Assembly: GCA_964544475.1 (NCBI GenBank)
Contig: CAZJBS010000001.1
Coordinates: 124,001 to 188,000, forward strand
Length of the DNA stretch: 64,000 nucleotides
Reading direction: 5' to 3'
Source of the DNA: CAZJBS01 sp964544475
GTDB lineage: Bacteria > CLD3 > SB21
The position numbers and the translations under genes are program-made. Below are positions 54,655 to 63,861 of this stretch, one piece after another. The notes beneath the pieces are model-generated. The model was not told where the DNA came from. It did no database searches and saw nothing but the letters and a program-made list of their open reading frames with translations. Position 1 is the stretch's first letter. Each line of letters begins with the position of its first letter.

Positions 54655-55695
54655 TCAAGGTCGATGAGTGGTGAAGGTATGGGTTATGATATCGAGTTCA
54701 CGCAAAAACTGCAATTTCTTTTTGTCTTCCGGAAAAAAAACGGATTGGTCCACCATAAAGAATCGCTGACTGGTCGAATCGAAGAATGCATAGGCTCTGA
54801 AAGCGCCGCCGAAGGCGTTGTCCAGTGTCGTCGTACGCCAAACGCCGCGGTACGATGTGGAAGGATATCCTGCAAAGACGGTTCCCTCGAAATGATCATA
54901 CGCTGGTACGGTCGTGGTGGGGTCTACAAACAGGGAACCAATGTGATTTCTAAGTCGTGACAGAACGGGCGGCGGCATCAGCGTATCGGGTTGCGTCGTG
55001 GTCGTCCACCATACGGAGATCCACTTTTGCATCGATGAGTGTCTGGAAAACGCATGAAACCGGACATAACCGCCGTCCGAGCTCTCATCAACCAGCTTGA
55101 AATCCGGATACAACCGCATCGTCCATCCGTACTTCTCGTAAAGCGAAACAATCAGCGCTTTGTCCTCCAACGGGTTGTTTTGTCCAAACAAGGCCTGTCG
55201 CATCAGTTCTGTCTTGTGGTCTTCGAAGATGCCGAACAGTTCGTCACGATGCTCCACAATCGTTGACGCGAGCACCGACGGCGACGTGGCCGTCAGAATC
55301 ATGATTTTCTGGCCACGGGACCACTCATCGTTGCGAACGAAAAGGAAATATTCTCCCGATTCAACGCCCGGCCGGACGTCGGAACCGAGCATGCCTTGTA
55401 CCGTGAGGGCGACGGGTTCCTGCGAATCAAGGGATCCAAGAAAGATAATATTTTTGTAATGCTTGTAGGATTCAAAAACAGACAAAGGGACAAGTTGAAT
55501 GAAGAACTCTTTTTCAGGTTGCGGGACCCTGAACGTTCTTTCGAACGTGGACAACATCGCGGGAAGACAGATATACCACTGGGACGAATCGGCAAACACG
55601 ATGATCTGTTCATTGCCGCCAATGGCGCCGGCTTTCCTCGATTCGCACCCGGCAAGGCAGCCGATCAGGGCCAACGCGCATGCCCATCTAAACAT
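54655..55695 (-). CDS. DUF4837-family lipoprotein
   Basis: 346 residues. Signal with lipobox 'CLAGC' (Cys17), then a soluble domain beginning 'QIIVFADSSQW'. Further features are 'VEHRDELFGIFEDHKTELM' (about residue 150) and 'YGWTMRLYPDFKLVDES', a W/Y-rich central part 'KWISVWWTTTT' and 'YRGVWRTTTLDNAFGGAFR'. This layout fits DUF4837, an FCB lipoprotein family of unknown function. It overlaps the upstream UPF0104 gene by 8 nt and precedes pgsA by 3 nt. Confidence 0.8.
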   Translation of the reverse strand: MFRWACALALIGCLAGCESRKAGAIGGNEQIIVFADSSQWYICLPAMLSTFERTFRVPQPEKEFFIQLVPLSVFESYKHYKNIIFLGSLDSQEPVALTVQGMLGSDVRPGVESGEYFLFVRNDEWSRGQKIMILTATSPSVLASTIVEHRDELFGIFEDHKTELMRQALFGQNNPLEDKALIVSLYEKYGWTMRLYPDFKLVDESSDGGYVRFHAFSRHSSMQKWISVWWTTTTQPDTLMPPPVLSRLRNHIGSLFVDPTTTVPAYDHFEGTVFAGYPSTSYRGVWRTTTLDNAFGGAFRAYAFFDSTSQRFFMVDQSVFFPEDKKKLQFLRELDIITHTFTTHRP

Positions 55696-56638
55696 GCTTT
55701 TTCCTCAACAAAAAGACCAACGCACCCGGCAAGGCCGACAACGTCGACACGGCGTAGGTGACCAGTCCAATGGAAAACGCAATTTCCTGGCTGACGCCGA
55801 TGCGACGGAATAGGAAGATCGTTGTTTGTTCGCGCGGACCGGTGCCACCGATGGAAATGGGAAGGCTGGCGGCAAGGGAGATGATCGGCACAAAGAGGAT
55901 GTAGTAGACCACGGGAGACTGATCGCCCATGGCCCGTCCGATGGCCCAGATGGACAGAATGCGCAGACTCTGCACAATCAGCGAGACGCCAAACACTTTG
56001 AACAACGCCACGGGATGGGTATGAAAATTGTTGATCTCGTAATACAGGTGTTGCAATCGCGTGTAGATCCTGTCCGGCAATATGCGGGCCAACGGTTTCA
56101 CCGTTCGGTCGGCAACTTCTTTGTTGAATAGAATCACGAGGCCGAAAATCCACGCCACGAACAAGGCCGCTATACTCACGAACATCCTCTTCGATTCGCC
56201 CTGTCCGATGACCAGCGCCCCGCTCAGGCAGGCGAGAAAAACCAGGGTCAACAGCCCGGTGAAGCGATCAAAAATAACCGACGCCAAAGCCGGGGAAAGC
56301 CGCTCACGGTTGGCCGAATGCTTTTGAATGTCGTAGATGCGCAACAGATCGCCGCCGAGGCCGCTCAGGAGAAAATTGTTGAAAAAAAGCCCCACATAGT
56401 AATAGCCCAACACCCGGGCATAAGGAAGGATAATCTCCGACATGCCCAGAATCAATTTCCATTGAAACGAACCCAGGAAATAACTCAAGGTCAGAAGACC
56501 AAGGGCAGCGCCAATCCAGCGCAGGTCCGTCCTGGCCAGGTTGGCCAGGAAAATCTCGGTATCGAGCTGGTAAAGCGTCGCGAAGATAATGCCGAAGCTC
56601 ACGAGGAGTTTCAGCGCGAACATGACATATTTGCGCAT
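55688..56638 (-). CDS. UPF0104 / LPG-synthase-TM family integral membrane protein
   Basis: 316 residues from ATG 56638 (the open frame runs further up, inside the DUF2723 gene). Seven or eight TM segments. Family marks: 'LSYFLGSFQWKLILGM', 'YYVGLFFNNFLLSGLGGDLL' and, near residue 255, 'SLPISIGGTGPREQTTIFLF'. A stand-alone presumed lipid or glycolipid translocase without a synthase domain. It is a paralogue of the gene at 568-1587. Its neighbours are a DUF2723 membrane glycosyltransferase upstream and a DUF4837 lipoprotein downstream. Confidence 0.87.
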   Translation of the reverse strand: MRKYVMFALKLLVSFGIIFATLYQLDTEIFLANLARTDLRWIGAALGLLTLSYFLGSFQWKLILGMSEIILPYARVLGYYYVGLFFNNFLLSGLGGDLLRIYDIQKHSANRERLSPALASVIFDRFTGLLTLVFLACLSGALVIGQGESKRMFVSIAALFVAWIFGLVILFNKEVADRTVKPLARILPDRIYTRLQHLYYEINNFHTHPVALFKVFGVSLIVQSLRILSIWAIGRAMGDQSPVVYYILFVPIISLAASLPISIGGTGPREQTTIFLFRRIGVSQEIAFSIGLVTYAVSTLSALPGALVFLLRKKHV

Positions 56639-56655
56639 CGAATATCGGAGACCGT

Positions 56656-59556
56656 CTATGGCTTCTTGCCCGTATCGACCGGCGCGGCGGAGATTTTCGC
56701 CCTCAGTTCCGTGGCTTTCGATTTGGCGCTGGGGTCCTGCGGGTGGCGGGCCGACCAGTCGTCGAGAACGCGGACCGCTTCCGCGTAGTCCTTCTTGTCT
56801 TCGAGAGCCTGTACGTACCATCCGAGGGCTTCGCCGTTATTGGGATCGGTCGTCACGATGGGCTTCAGGATGTCGATGGCCGCATCGTGGTCTTTCAGCA
56901 CATATTGACAAACGCTGGCGACACGGACTTTGGCGGCGTTGTCCACACGGTACACCTTTTCGTTCTTGAGGACATCCTGGATTTCGGCCCGCAGACGGTC
57001 AGGATTTCCGGCGTCGGCATAGAATTGTCCGATGGCCAGTTTGATTCGGTAATCCCGGATGGGAATGACACTCTCCGGGATGGTCTTGTCCATCCGATCC
57101 AGGATGGTCAATATCTTCTGATTCGGATCCTCAATTTCGGGAAGCACGTCATCGACCCGGTTCCTGGTACGGGGGTTCGAAGCCTTGCCCCGATAGTACT
57201 CGACCAATCTCAGGTATAGTGTCCGGTAGTTCTGCGTCAGGCGCCGGATGTTGTCATCGAAGTAAACGTCCGGGTCATTCATGTTCCGAAATTTGTAAAC
57301 TTCAAACATGTTCCTTGCCACATGTGTGGCCGACATGTCCAAATCGGCCACACCGACGATTTTCGACGCCAGCCCGTCCATACGAAGGTACCGTTCAAGC
57401 CCGCATTTGTTATCGTCACTGACCGTCAGGGCGAAATACATCGGTCGCCGGAATTTCGTGGCGAAAAGCATGTCAAGAACCATCATATCCTGAACACGGA
57501 TGCCCTGGCCCTGAATCGTGGGTTGCACGGTAAAGGTCATCTTGGGAATGGCCATGGTATCATGTCCGGACGGCAGGGGATTGCCGGATTCCACCCAGTC
57601 TTTCCAGTAGACGTCTCTGGGCACGTCGATGGAGAAGGAGCGCGCTTTCCACCGCGTGGGCTGGATGGACGAATTTGGAATGTTCGGATCACCCAGGATG
57701 TCTCGATCGCTGTAACTGATCGGGATTTTAGCGCCTTTCACAACCGAACCGTCGCTCAAATGGTATTCCGTCTCGCGGTTCTTCAACTGGTTGATGTACC
57801 ATTCGGTGTTGAGCAGGCTGAGATTGGCGATGCGGATGTCCGGCCTGATTTTTTCAACTTCCTGAAGATACCAGAGCGGGAACGTATCGTTGTCGCCGTT
57901 GGTGAACAGAATGGCGTTGGGTTCGCATGACTGCAGCAGATTATAGGAATAATCCCAGGCGACAAAATTGCCCTGGCGGCTGGATGGCGCGGCATTGAAG
58001 ACGTACATATTGAGGGGCAACAAGACCATGCAAACACCGGCTGTCGCGTAAGTCAGGAGGCGGCGTCGGTTTGCATCGGCGATCTTTTCTTCGATGGTCT
58101 CGAAGATCGCATAGATACCGATGCCGATCCATATACTAAAGGAGAAGAACGCGCCGACGTAGCTGTAATCCCGTTCGCGAGGTTGCGGGTCCGGTTGATT
58201 GAGGTATACGATGATGGCCACGCCCGTGGCCACGAACAAACCCAGGGTAGCCAACGCCCGCTTCCAATCCCTATTGAAGTGATGCGCCATGCCGAACAGG
58301 CCGACCAGAAACGGCAACCCGTAGAGGCCACGAAGGCTGAACACCGTGAACATGTAACCATAACGGTCTTCCTGGGTGTCTTTCAGACGGTCCACAGTCC
58401 ATCCCACCGTATTACGAAGGTGATCCACCAAAGAAAGGGCGACGTCGTCCGGACGGCCAATGAATTGCCAATTGAAATATCGGACAAACATTTTGTTGAA
58501 CTGATAATCCCAGAACGGCGCCAGCCTCGGAAACAGGGATATCTCGCCGTATTGTTCGCGGTTAAGATAGCGTACAAACGCGCTCCAGGAATTGGGATCG
58601 TTCTGATCCACATTGGGTTCGAGGCCCGACCGGATCATGATGGCGGCATAGGTCGAGTACCCGACAAAAATGAGCAAGGTTGAAAGGACGACCAATCCGC
58701 CCGTGTGATTGTTCCTCTTGATCATGTAATACGACAAGTACAACAACACGACGAACAAGCCCATAACGGAGACGGTGGCCAGTCCAAACCGGTCCATCCA
58801 GAGGGGCATCTGCAGGCTGTAAAAAATAAAACCCTTGTAAATGACCGCCATGGCCGCGAGGCCGATCAGTACGAACTTGAAGAAACTGGAAAGGGTGATT
58901 TCGAATTTCTTCGAATAAATGATGAAGAAAATAAACGGCAAGGCGAGGATATTGAGAAGGTGAACGCCAATGGCCAGCCCGAGCATGTAGGCGATGAGCA
59001 GAAGATAAACATCCGAATGAATATCATCGGGCTTTTCCAGCCATACCATGATCAACCACACGACAATCGCCGTAAAAAAAGTGCTCGATGCATAAACTTC
59101 GGCTTCCACGGCATTAAACCAATGGCTGTAAGTGAAGGCGAATGTCAACGCGCCCAACGCGGCGGCCAGCACGAGTTTAAGACTGCCAAACGTATCCTGC
59201 GGACGACCTTTCCATTGCAGGATCAGGCGTACGGTCACGAGGTAGATAAACAGAACCGCAAATGCGCTGCACAAAACCGAAATCATGTTGATCCGGAAGG
59301 CGATGTCATATGATGTGGCCGATATTCCGAAAAGAACGCCAATTTCGGAAAATGGTATCAGGGAAAACAGCCGTCCTACGAGCAGAAACAAAGGAGAACC
59401 CGGAGGATGAGGAATGGCCATAGTGTGGGCGCAGGCTGCAAATTCTCCGCAGTCCCAATACGATACCGTCGGCGAGACCGACGTCAGATAAGCCAGAAAC
59501 GACAGCAGAAACACGATCGCTCCGGTCAGTCGGTTAATTTTGAGAAATGAATCCAT
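56656..59556 (-). CDS. DUF2723 polytopic membrane protein with C-terminal TPR-like region
   Basis: 966 residues. The DUF2723 signature is in the first 70 residues: 'SPTVSYWDCGEFAACAHTM' followed by 'PHPPGSPLFLLVGRLF'. About twelve TM segments run to residue 530, then an extracytoplasmic part with 'LFTNGDNDTFPLWYLQEVE', also typical of the family. Residues about 830-960 form TPR-like helices ('AIDILKPIVTTDPNNGEAL'). DUF2723 members are GT-C-like and have been linked to protein O-mannosylation in Bacteroidota; the donor and acceptor here are unknown. The gene follows rmlD by 18 nt. Confidence 0.9.
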   Translation of the reverse strand: MDSFLKINRLTGAIVFLLSFLAYLTSVSPTVSYWDCGEFAACAHTMAIPHPPGSPLFLLVGRLFSLIPFSEIGVLFGISATSYDIAFRINMISVLCSAFAVLFIYLVTVRLILQWKGRPQDTFGSLKLVLAAALGALTFAFTYSHWFNAVEAEVYASSTFFTAIVVWLIMVWLEKPDDIHSDVYLLLIAYMLGLAIGVHLLNILALPFIFFIIYSKKFEITLSSFFKFVLIGLAAMAVIYKGFIFYSLQMPLWMDRFGLATVSVMGLFVVLLYLSYYMIKRNNHTGGLVVLSTLLIFVGYSTYAAIMIRSGLEPNVDQNDPNSWSAFVRYLNREQYGEISLFPRLAPFWDYQFNKMFVRYFNWQFIGRPDDVALSLVDHLRNTVGWTVDRLKDTQEDRYGYMFTVFSLRGLYGLPFLVGLFGMAHHFNRDWKRALATLGLFVATGVAIIVYLNQPDPQPRERDYSYVGAFFSFSIWIGIGIYAIFETIEEKIADANRRRLLTYATAGVCMVLLPLNMYVFNAAPSSRQGNFVAWDYSYNLLQSCEPNAILFTNGDNDTFPLWYLQEVEKIRPDIRIANLSLLNTEWYINQLKNRETEYHLSDGSVVKGAKIPISYSDRDILGDPNIPNSSIQPTRWKARSFSIDVPRDVYWKDWVESGNPLPSGHDTMAIPKMTFTVQPTIQGQGIRVQDMMVLDMLFATKFRRPMYFALTVSDDNKCGLERYLRMDGLASKIVGVADLDMSATHVARNMFEVYKFRNMNDPDVYFDDNIRRLTQNYRTLYLRLVEYYRGKASNPRTRNRVDDVLPEIEDPNQKILTILDRMDKTIPESVIPIRDYRIKLAIGQFYADAGNPDRLRAEIQDVLKNEKVYRVDNAAKVRVASVCQYVLKDHDAAIDILKPIVTTDPNNGEALGWYVQALEDKKDYAEAVRVLDDWSARHPQDPSAKSKATELRAKISAAPVDTGKKP

Positions 59557-59574
59557 TCGCGTGTGAACTCCAGA

Positions 59575-60450
59575 TTAAATCGTTAGCTGATGGTTTTTGT
59601 CCAAAAAATAATCCCTCAACGCTTCCGTCCACGGTTTCATGACGTCGATTCTGAGATTCTGCAATCGTTGATTCTGCAGAACGGAGTAGGCCGGCCGACG
59701 AACCGGACTGCCAAACGCCGCCGACGTTGTCCGCTCGACCCTGACACCGACGCCGGCCATTTGAAAAATCGCCCGGGCGAATTCATACCAGGAGCAGGCT
59801 CCGTTATTCGTAGCATGAAAGATGCCATGAACGCCGTGGTCCAGCAAAATCTTGATTTGTTGCGCCAGATCAAGTGTGTACGTGGGCGTCAGGACTTCGT
59901 CATCCACCACACGAACCACATCTTTTTGTCCGGCCAATCTCAACATGGTTTCCACAAAATTAGTTTTCTTGCCCTGGCATTCGTGAATGCCATACAGACC
60001 GGATGAACGAACGATCATGTGTTTCGTACACCAATTGGCGACATAATACTCGCCGGCCAGTTTCGTAAGCCCGTAAACGCTGAGTGGGTTGGGCAGGTCC
60101 GATTCAACATACGGGTCTCTTTTTTTTCCGTCAAACACATAGTCGGTGCTGATGTGCACCAACGGAAGGCCCTTTTCTTCGCACGCGATGGCCACGTGTT
60201 TGGCGCCGATGGCATTGACCTTGAAGGCCAGTGCATCGTTGCTTTCACAACCGGGCACGTCGGTCATGGCCGCGCAATTGATCACCGCCGCCGCCGATTC
60301 GTGGCTGACGACCCTTCGTACCGCCTCAAGATCCGTGATATCGCAACGATCCACGTCATAGACCACGGTATTCCCGGAGAAAACACGCACCAGGTCCCGG
60401 CCCAATTGACCGTTGCCGCCGAAAATCAGAATGGGTTGCATCGAAGGCAT
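59575..60450 (-). CDS. rfbD: dTDP-4-dehydrorhamnose reductase (RmlD)
   Basis: 291 residues. Extended SDR with 'ILIFGGNGQLGRDLVRVF', 'NCAAMTDVPGCE', 'HISTDYVFDGKKRDPY', catalytic 'SVYGLTKLAGEYYV' (Y-x3-K) and 'VRSSGLYG', the standard RmlD set. It makes dTDP-L-rhamnose; RmlA, B and C are not in the window. ATG 60450 or 60441 are both possible starts, with no clear Shine-Dalgarno. It follows the GT2 gene by about 10 nt, and that GT2 resembles rhamnosyltransferases, a sensible pair. Confidence 0.92.
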   Translation of the reverse strand: MPSMQPILIFGGNGQLGRDLVRVFSGNTVVYDVDRCDITDLEAVRRVVSHESAAAVINCAAMTDVPGCESNDALAFKVNAIGAKHVAIACEEKGLPLVHISTDYVFDGKKRDPYVESDLPNPLSVYGLTKLAGEYYVANWCTKHMIVRSSGLYGIHECQGKKTNFVETMLRLAGQKDVVRVVDDEVLTPTYTLDLAQQIKILLDHGVHGIFHATNNGACSWYEFARAIFQMAGVGVRVERTTSAAFGSPVRRPAYSVLQNQRLQNLRIDVMKPWTEALRDYFLDKNHQLTI

Positions 60451-60459
60451 CAATTTTTT

Positions 60460-61491
60460 CTAAAAATCCAACATACTAAAACAACGTTTCTTCTTCAAGA
60501 AGTAATCCACGACAATACTGCGGGGATAAACGTGGGAAGGCCATTCATCCGCAAGCGCCAAGCTCCTGGTCCGTCCTCGCTTTTTCAACAGCACAATCCA
60601 ATGGGTGTGAATCCACAGGTGGGCTTTCAGCACGGCAAAAATTCTCGTGAAATTAAATTGCCCAGCGGCATGGATCGCCGCCACGCCGTCCAAAATCAAT
60701 CGCGTGATCAGGGTACGCAGGAAGCCGTCCGAGGGAAGATTTTTGATGAGGGTGATAAGGCTGTTGCGATGATTCCAGTACATCTTGTTGAAACTCTCGG
60801 TGGGCAACGAGGCCGCGACGTGGTGCAGAATGTGCGCGGCCGGCACAACGCGGATCGTGTAACCGGCCGACTTCAGGCGCCAGCAGAGATCGATTTCCTC
60901 GTAGTGCATGAAGAAGGTTTCGTCGAGTTGACCCACGTGGTCCAGGGCGGATTTCCTCAGGAACAGCGCGGCGCCGCTGGCCCAGAAGATGTCGCGGACG
61001 TCGTCGTACTGGCCATCGTCTCTTTCCATGGTTTCAAATATTCGGCCGCGCAGAAAGGCATATCCCAAGCGGTCGACAAATCCTCCGGAAGCGCCGGCAT
61101 ACTCAAAATAGCCCTTGTTGATCATGGATGTGAGCTTGGGTTGGAGGGCGCCAACTTGCATGTCTTTCTCGGCTTCGGCCACCAATGGCGCCAGCCACGC
61201 GGGATCCACCTCAACGTCGTTGTTGAGTAAGACGACGTAACGACCCGCCGCTGCCCTAATACCGAGATTATTGCCGCCCGTGTAACCGAGGTTACGTTCG
61301 CTCCGGATCAGGCGTACTTCCGGGAATTCACGGGCGACGTACTCGAGCGATCCGTCATTCGAGGCATTGTCCACCATGATGATTTCGACCGGTCGATAGT
61401 CCGTCTTGCGGAGCGATTGGAAACACATGTCGGCGAATTTCCGGCCATTGTAATTCAATACAATGACGGAAACCAGAGGCTGGTCAGGCAT
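60460..61491 (-). CDS. Glycosyltransferase family 2 (rhamnosyltransferase-like)
   Basis: 343 residues. The GT-A fold is shown by 'VSVIVLNYNGRKFADMCF', 'IIMVDNASNDGSLEYV', 'RNLGYTGGNNLGIRAA' and the DxD-type 'VVLLNNDVEVDPAWL', then 'ASGAALFLRKSALDHVGQLD' and 'EIDLCWRLKSAGYTIRVVP'. This matches the WbbL/RfbN-like GT2 branch that often adds rhamnose. It lacks TM segments apart from a hydrophobic C-terminal part. It is located between dnaB (22 nt upstream) and rmlD. Confidence 0.92.
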   Translation of the reverse strand: MPDQPLVSVIVLNYNGRKFADMCFQSLRKTDYRPVEIIMVDNASNDGSLEYVAREFPEVRLIRSERNLGYTGGNNLGIRAAAGRYVVLLNNDVEVDPAWLAPLVAEAEKDMQVGALQPKLTSMINKGYFEYAGASGGFVDRLGYAFLRGRIFETMERDDGQYDDVRDIFWASGAALFLRKSALDHVGQLDETFFMHYEEIDLCWRLKSAGYTIRVVPAAHILHHVAASLPTESFNKMYWNHRNSLITLIKNLPSDGFLRTLITRLILDGVAAIHAAGQFNFTRIFAVLKAHLWIHTHWIVLLKKRGRTRSLALADEWPSHVYPRSIVVDYFLKKKRCFSMLDF

Positions 61492-61512
61492 GAGGCGTAT
61501 CCGGCGGTGCGA

Positions 61513-62940
61513 TTAGAATGGTTCTTCCCCTGAAAACGATGGCGGGATTTCCTGCGCGCGATGCTGTTCGATTTCAACAAACTTTGCATAGTTTTTGAAA
61601 AAGCCAATGGTCACGGTTCCGGTCGGGCCGTTGCGCTGTTTGGCGATGATCAGGTCTGCCGGCACGACGGACGCCTGGCGGTCCATCTGCTCCTGCTGAT
61701 AGTAGTCTTCCCGGTGTACAAACATGACAATATCCGCATCCTGTTCGATCGATCCCGATTCGCGCAGGTCGGACAGTACGGGTTTCTTGTCGCCGCCGCG
61801 CTGTTCGACCGCTCGCGACAACTGGCTGAGGGCGATCACCGGAATATCCAATTCCTTCGCCAGCGCTTTGAGCGATCGGGAGATAACGGCAACCTCCTCC
61901 TGGCGGGTTGAGTTGGAACGGGTCGTGGCGCTGACCAGTTGCATATAGTCGACGACCAGCAGTTCGATCTGCTTGTCGGCTTTCAGGCGACGCGCACGGG
62001 CGCGAAGATCGAGGATATTCAAGGCCGGCGTATCGTCGATATAAATGGGCGCTTTGGAAAGGCGGCCCACGCCGATCGACAACTTGGACCAGTCATTGGT
62101 CGGGAGCATGCCCGTGCGGACTTTGTGGGCGTCGACTTCGGCTTCGGCGCAGAGAAGCCGCATGACCAGTTGCAGGGACGACATTTCGAGACTGAAAAAG
62201 CCAACCGGCTTCTGGGCGAGCACGGCGGCATTGCGGGCGATCGACAGGACGAGCGCGGTCTTGCCCATGCTGGGCCGGCCGGCGACGATGATCAGATCCG
62301 ATTTCTGGAATCCGCTGGTTTGCATATCCAACACACGGAATCCCGAAGCGACACCGGTCACGCCACCCGGCTTGTTGTGGTAGTGTTCTATTTGCTCGAA
62401 GGCGGTTACCAGGTGCTTTTTCATTTCCTGAAAACCCTGGCGGCTCTTGTCCTCCGAAATTCTGAAAATGTCCCGCTCCACGCTGTCGACCAGCGTATCG
62501 ACATCATCCGTTTCTTCGAAGGCGAGCGAGACGATCTGACTGCCCACGGTGATCAGTTTCCGCAGGCGGGCCTTGTCCAGAATGATCTTGGCCCAGTTTT
62601 CGATATTCGAGGCGCTGGGCACTTTCTGGGAAAGGCCGCTGAGAAAGTACGTGCCGCCCACGGTGTCCAACTGGCGGGTCGTCTTCAGTTCTTCGGACAC
62701 CGTGATGATGTCGATGGGCGATGATTTTTCGTAAAGCGCCTTCATCGCCAGGAAAACATGCCGGTGCGCACCCTTGTAAAAGCAGGACTCGTCGAGAATA
62801 TCGATGACTTTGGAGGCCGCCGTGTCGTCGATCAGCATGGCGCCCAGAATTGCCTCTTCGACTTCGACGGCCTGTGGCGGCACCCGTCCTCCGAATTCGA
62901 GCACGTTGGCTGGCGTGTGTATTTTGCCCGGTTCCGCCAT
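61513..62940 (-). CDS. dnaB: Replicative DNA helicase DnaB
   Basis: 475 residues. N-terminal domain '[19 protein letters not shown]', linker helix, and RecA-like helicase domain with Walker A '[19 protein letters not shown]' near residue 220, Walker B '[11 protein letters not shown]', and '[19 protein letters not shown]' followed by 'HREDYY' (motif H4 with the DNA-contact residues). No intein. It unwinds the fork as a hexamer with DnaG. It starts directly at the stop of the receiver-domain gene upstream, so it appears translated from the same message. Confidence 0.98.
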   Translation of the reverse strand: MAEPGKIHTPANVLEFGGRVPPQAVEVEEAILGAMLIDDTAASKVIDILDESCFYKGAHRHVFLAMKALYEKSSPIDIITVSEELKTTRQLDTVGGTYFLSGLSQKVPSASNIENWAKIILDKARLRKLITVGSQIVSLAFEETDDVDTLVDSVERDIFRISEDKSRQGFQEMKKHLVTAFEQIEHYHNKPGGVTGVASGFRVLDMQTSGFQKSDLIIVAGRPSMGKTALVLSIARNAAVLAQKPVGFFSLEMSSLQLVMRLLCAEAEVDAHKVRTGMLPTNDWSKLSIGVGRLSKAPIYIDDTPALNILDLRARARRLKADKQIELLVVDYMQLVSATTRSNSTRQEEVAVISRSLKALAKELDIPVIALSQLSRAVEQRGGDKKPVLSDLRESGSIEQDADIVMFVHREDYYQQEQMDRQASVVPADLIIAKQRNGPTGTVTIGFFKNYAKFVEIEQHRAQEIPPSFSGEEPF

Positions 62941-63684
62941 TTATTCGGCAACCTTTGCATTGATGTGCAGCGCGATATCTTTCAACGAATGGTCGACCAG
63001 ATCAAAGCGCTCCGCGTTCGCCGGTTGTTTCATGGCTTCGATAACCTGGGACAAGACGCGTAATGTTTTCGTGACGCGCTGGCACCCGTCCAACGCGGCT
63101 TCCACCAGTTTCCGGACCTGCACGGGATCGTCCGGGCGGGTGAGCTGGGCGCGCCCATAAATCGGAGCGATGGCATTATTGATGTGATGAGAAATGACGG
63201 CGAGGGTCTGCTCAAGCGTCCGAATGCGATCCAATTCCTTTTCACGGTTGAGCAAATCTTCACGGAGTTTCCGGTTTCGGAGCGTGGCCTCCACTCGGGC
63301 GCTCAGTTCGAAGAGGTTGATCGGTTTTACGAGATAATCGTCCGCTCCCTTTTCGAGACCGAGCACTTTGCTGGCCGGCTCACTCTTGGCGGTGATCAAA
63401 ATGATCGGCGTCAGACTGATGTCAGGATCGGACCTTACGTGTTCACAAAACCGGTACCCGTCCATGACCGGCATCATGACATCGCTCAGCACAAGATCGT
63501 GGCGGTGTTCTTTAAGGAGAAGCAGGGCGGCATGACCGTCCCGGGCGACATCGATCGAGTAGCCCCGTTTGGCGAAGAACATCTGAATAATGGCCACCGC
63601 GTCTTCGTCGTCATCGACCACCAAAATGCGGTGGGGAATGGGGTCCGATGAAGGGACGCGCAATGAGTTGTCGTTGACCGCCAT
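62941..63684 (-). CDS. Response-regulator receiver fused to a DHp-like helical domain without ATPase
   Basis: About 247 residues from ATG 63684. The receiver domain (residues 20-140) has the acidic pair in 'ILVVDDDEDAV', the phospho-acceptor Asp68 in 'LVLSDVMMPVMDGY', Thr/Lys in 'LITAKSEPASK' and 'YLVKPINLFEL'. After a coiled coil ('NREKELDRIRTLEQTLAVI') a histidine-kinase-like helix reads 'ISHHINNAIAPIYGRAQL', then a second helix 'RVTKTLRVLSQVIEAM', as in DHp dimerisation domains. The HATPase part is missing and the protein ends there. It may be a phosphotransfer or output dimer. No Shine-Dalgarno precedes the ATG. Confidence 0.85.
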   Translation of the reverse strand: MAVNDNSLRVPSSDPIPHRILVVDDDEDAVAIIQMFFAKRGYSIDVARDGHAALLLLKEHRHDLVLSDVMMPVMDGYRFCEHVRSDPDISLTPIILITAKSEPASKVLGLEKGADDYLVKPINLFELSARVEATLRNRKLREDLLNREKELDRIRTLEQTLAVISHHINNAIAPIYGRAQLTRPDDPVQVRKLVEAALDGCQRVTKTLRVLSQVIEAMKQPANAERFDLVDHSLKDIALHINAKVAE

Positions 63685-63772
63685 GGGAGGAAAAGTTGAA
63701 TTGACTTTCGTTCGGGATTCGTATACTTTAGCAGGCGTTTTTTGAGCGAAATAAGAGCCCGTCGGCGTGCGT

Positions 63773-63801
63773 AGTATATCACTTTCGGCACCGGCAAGCA
63801 A
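63773..63801 (-). promoter_or_regulatory. Predicted promoter of the receiver-dnaB operon
   Basis: Minus-strand TTGCTT (63796-63801), 17-nt spacer, TATACT (63773-63778). The start point is near 63766, about 80 nt before the receiver gene ATG. The 177-nt divergent gap (63685-63861) shows no equally good promoter on the plus strand. Confidence 0.55.
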
Positions 63802-63861
63802 GATTTTATTTGAACGCAAACGCCATTTTCCAGCCCAGGACATAAGACGGCGGTTTCAGTC

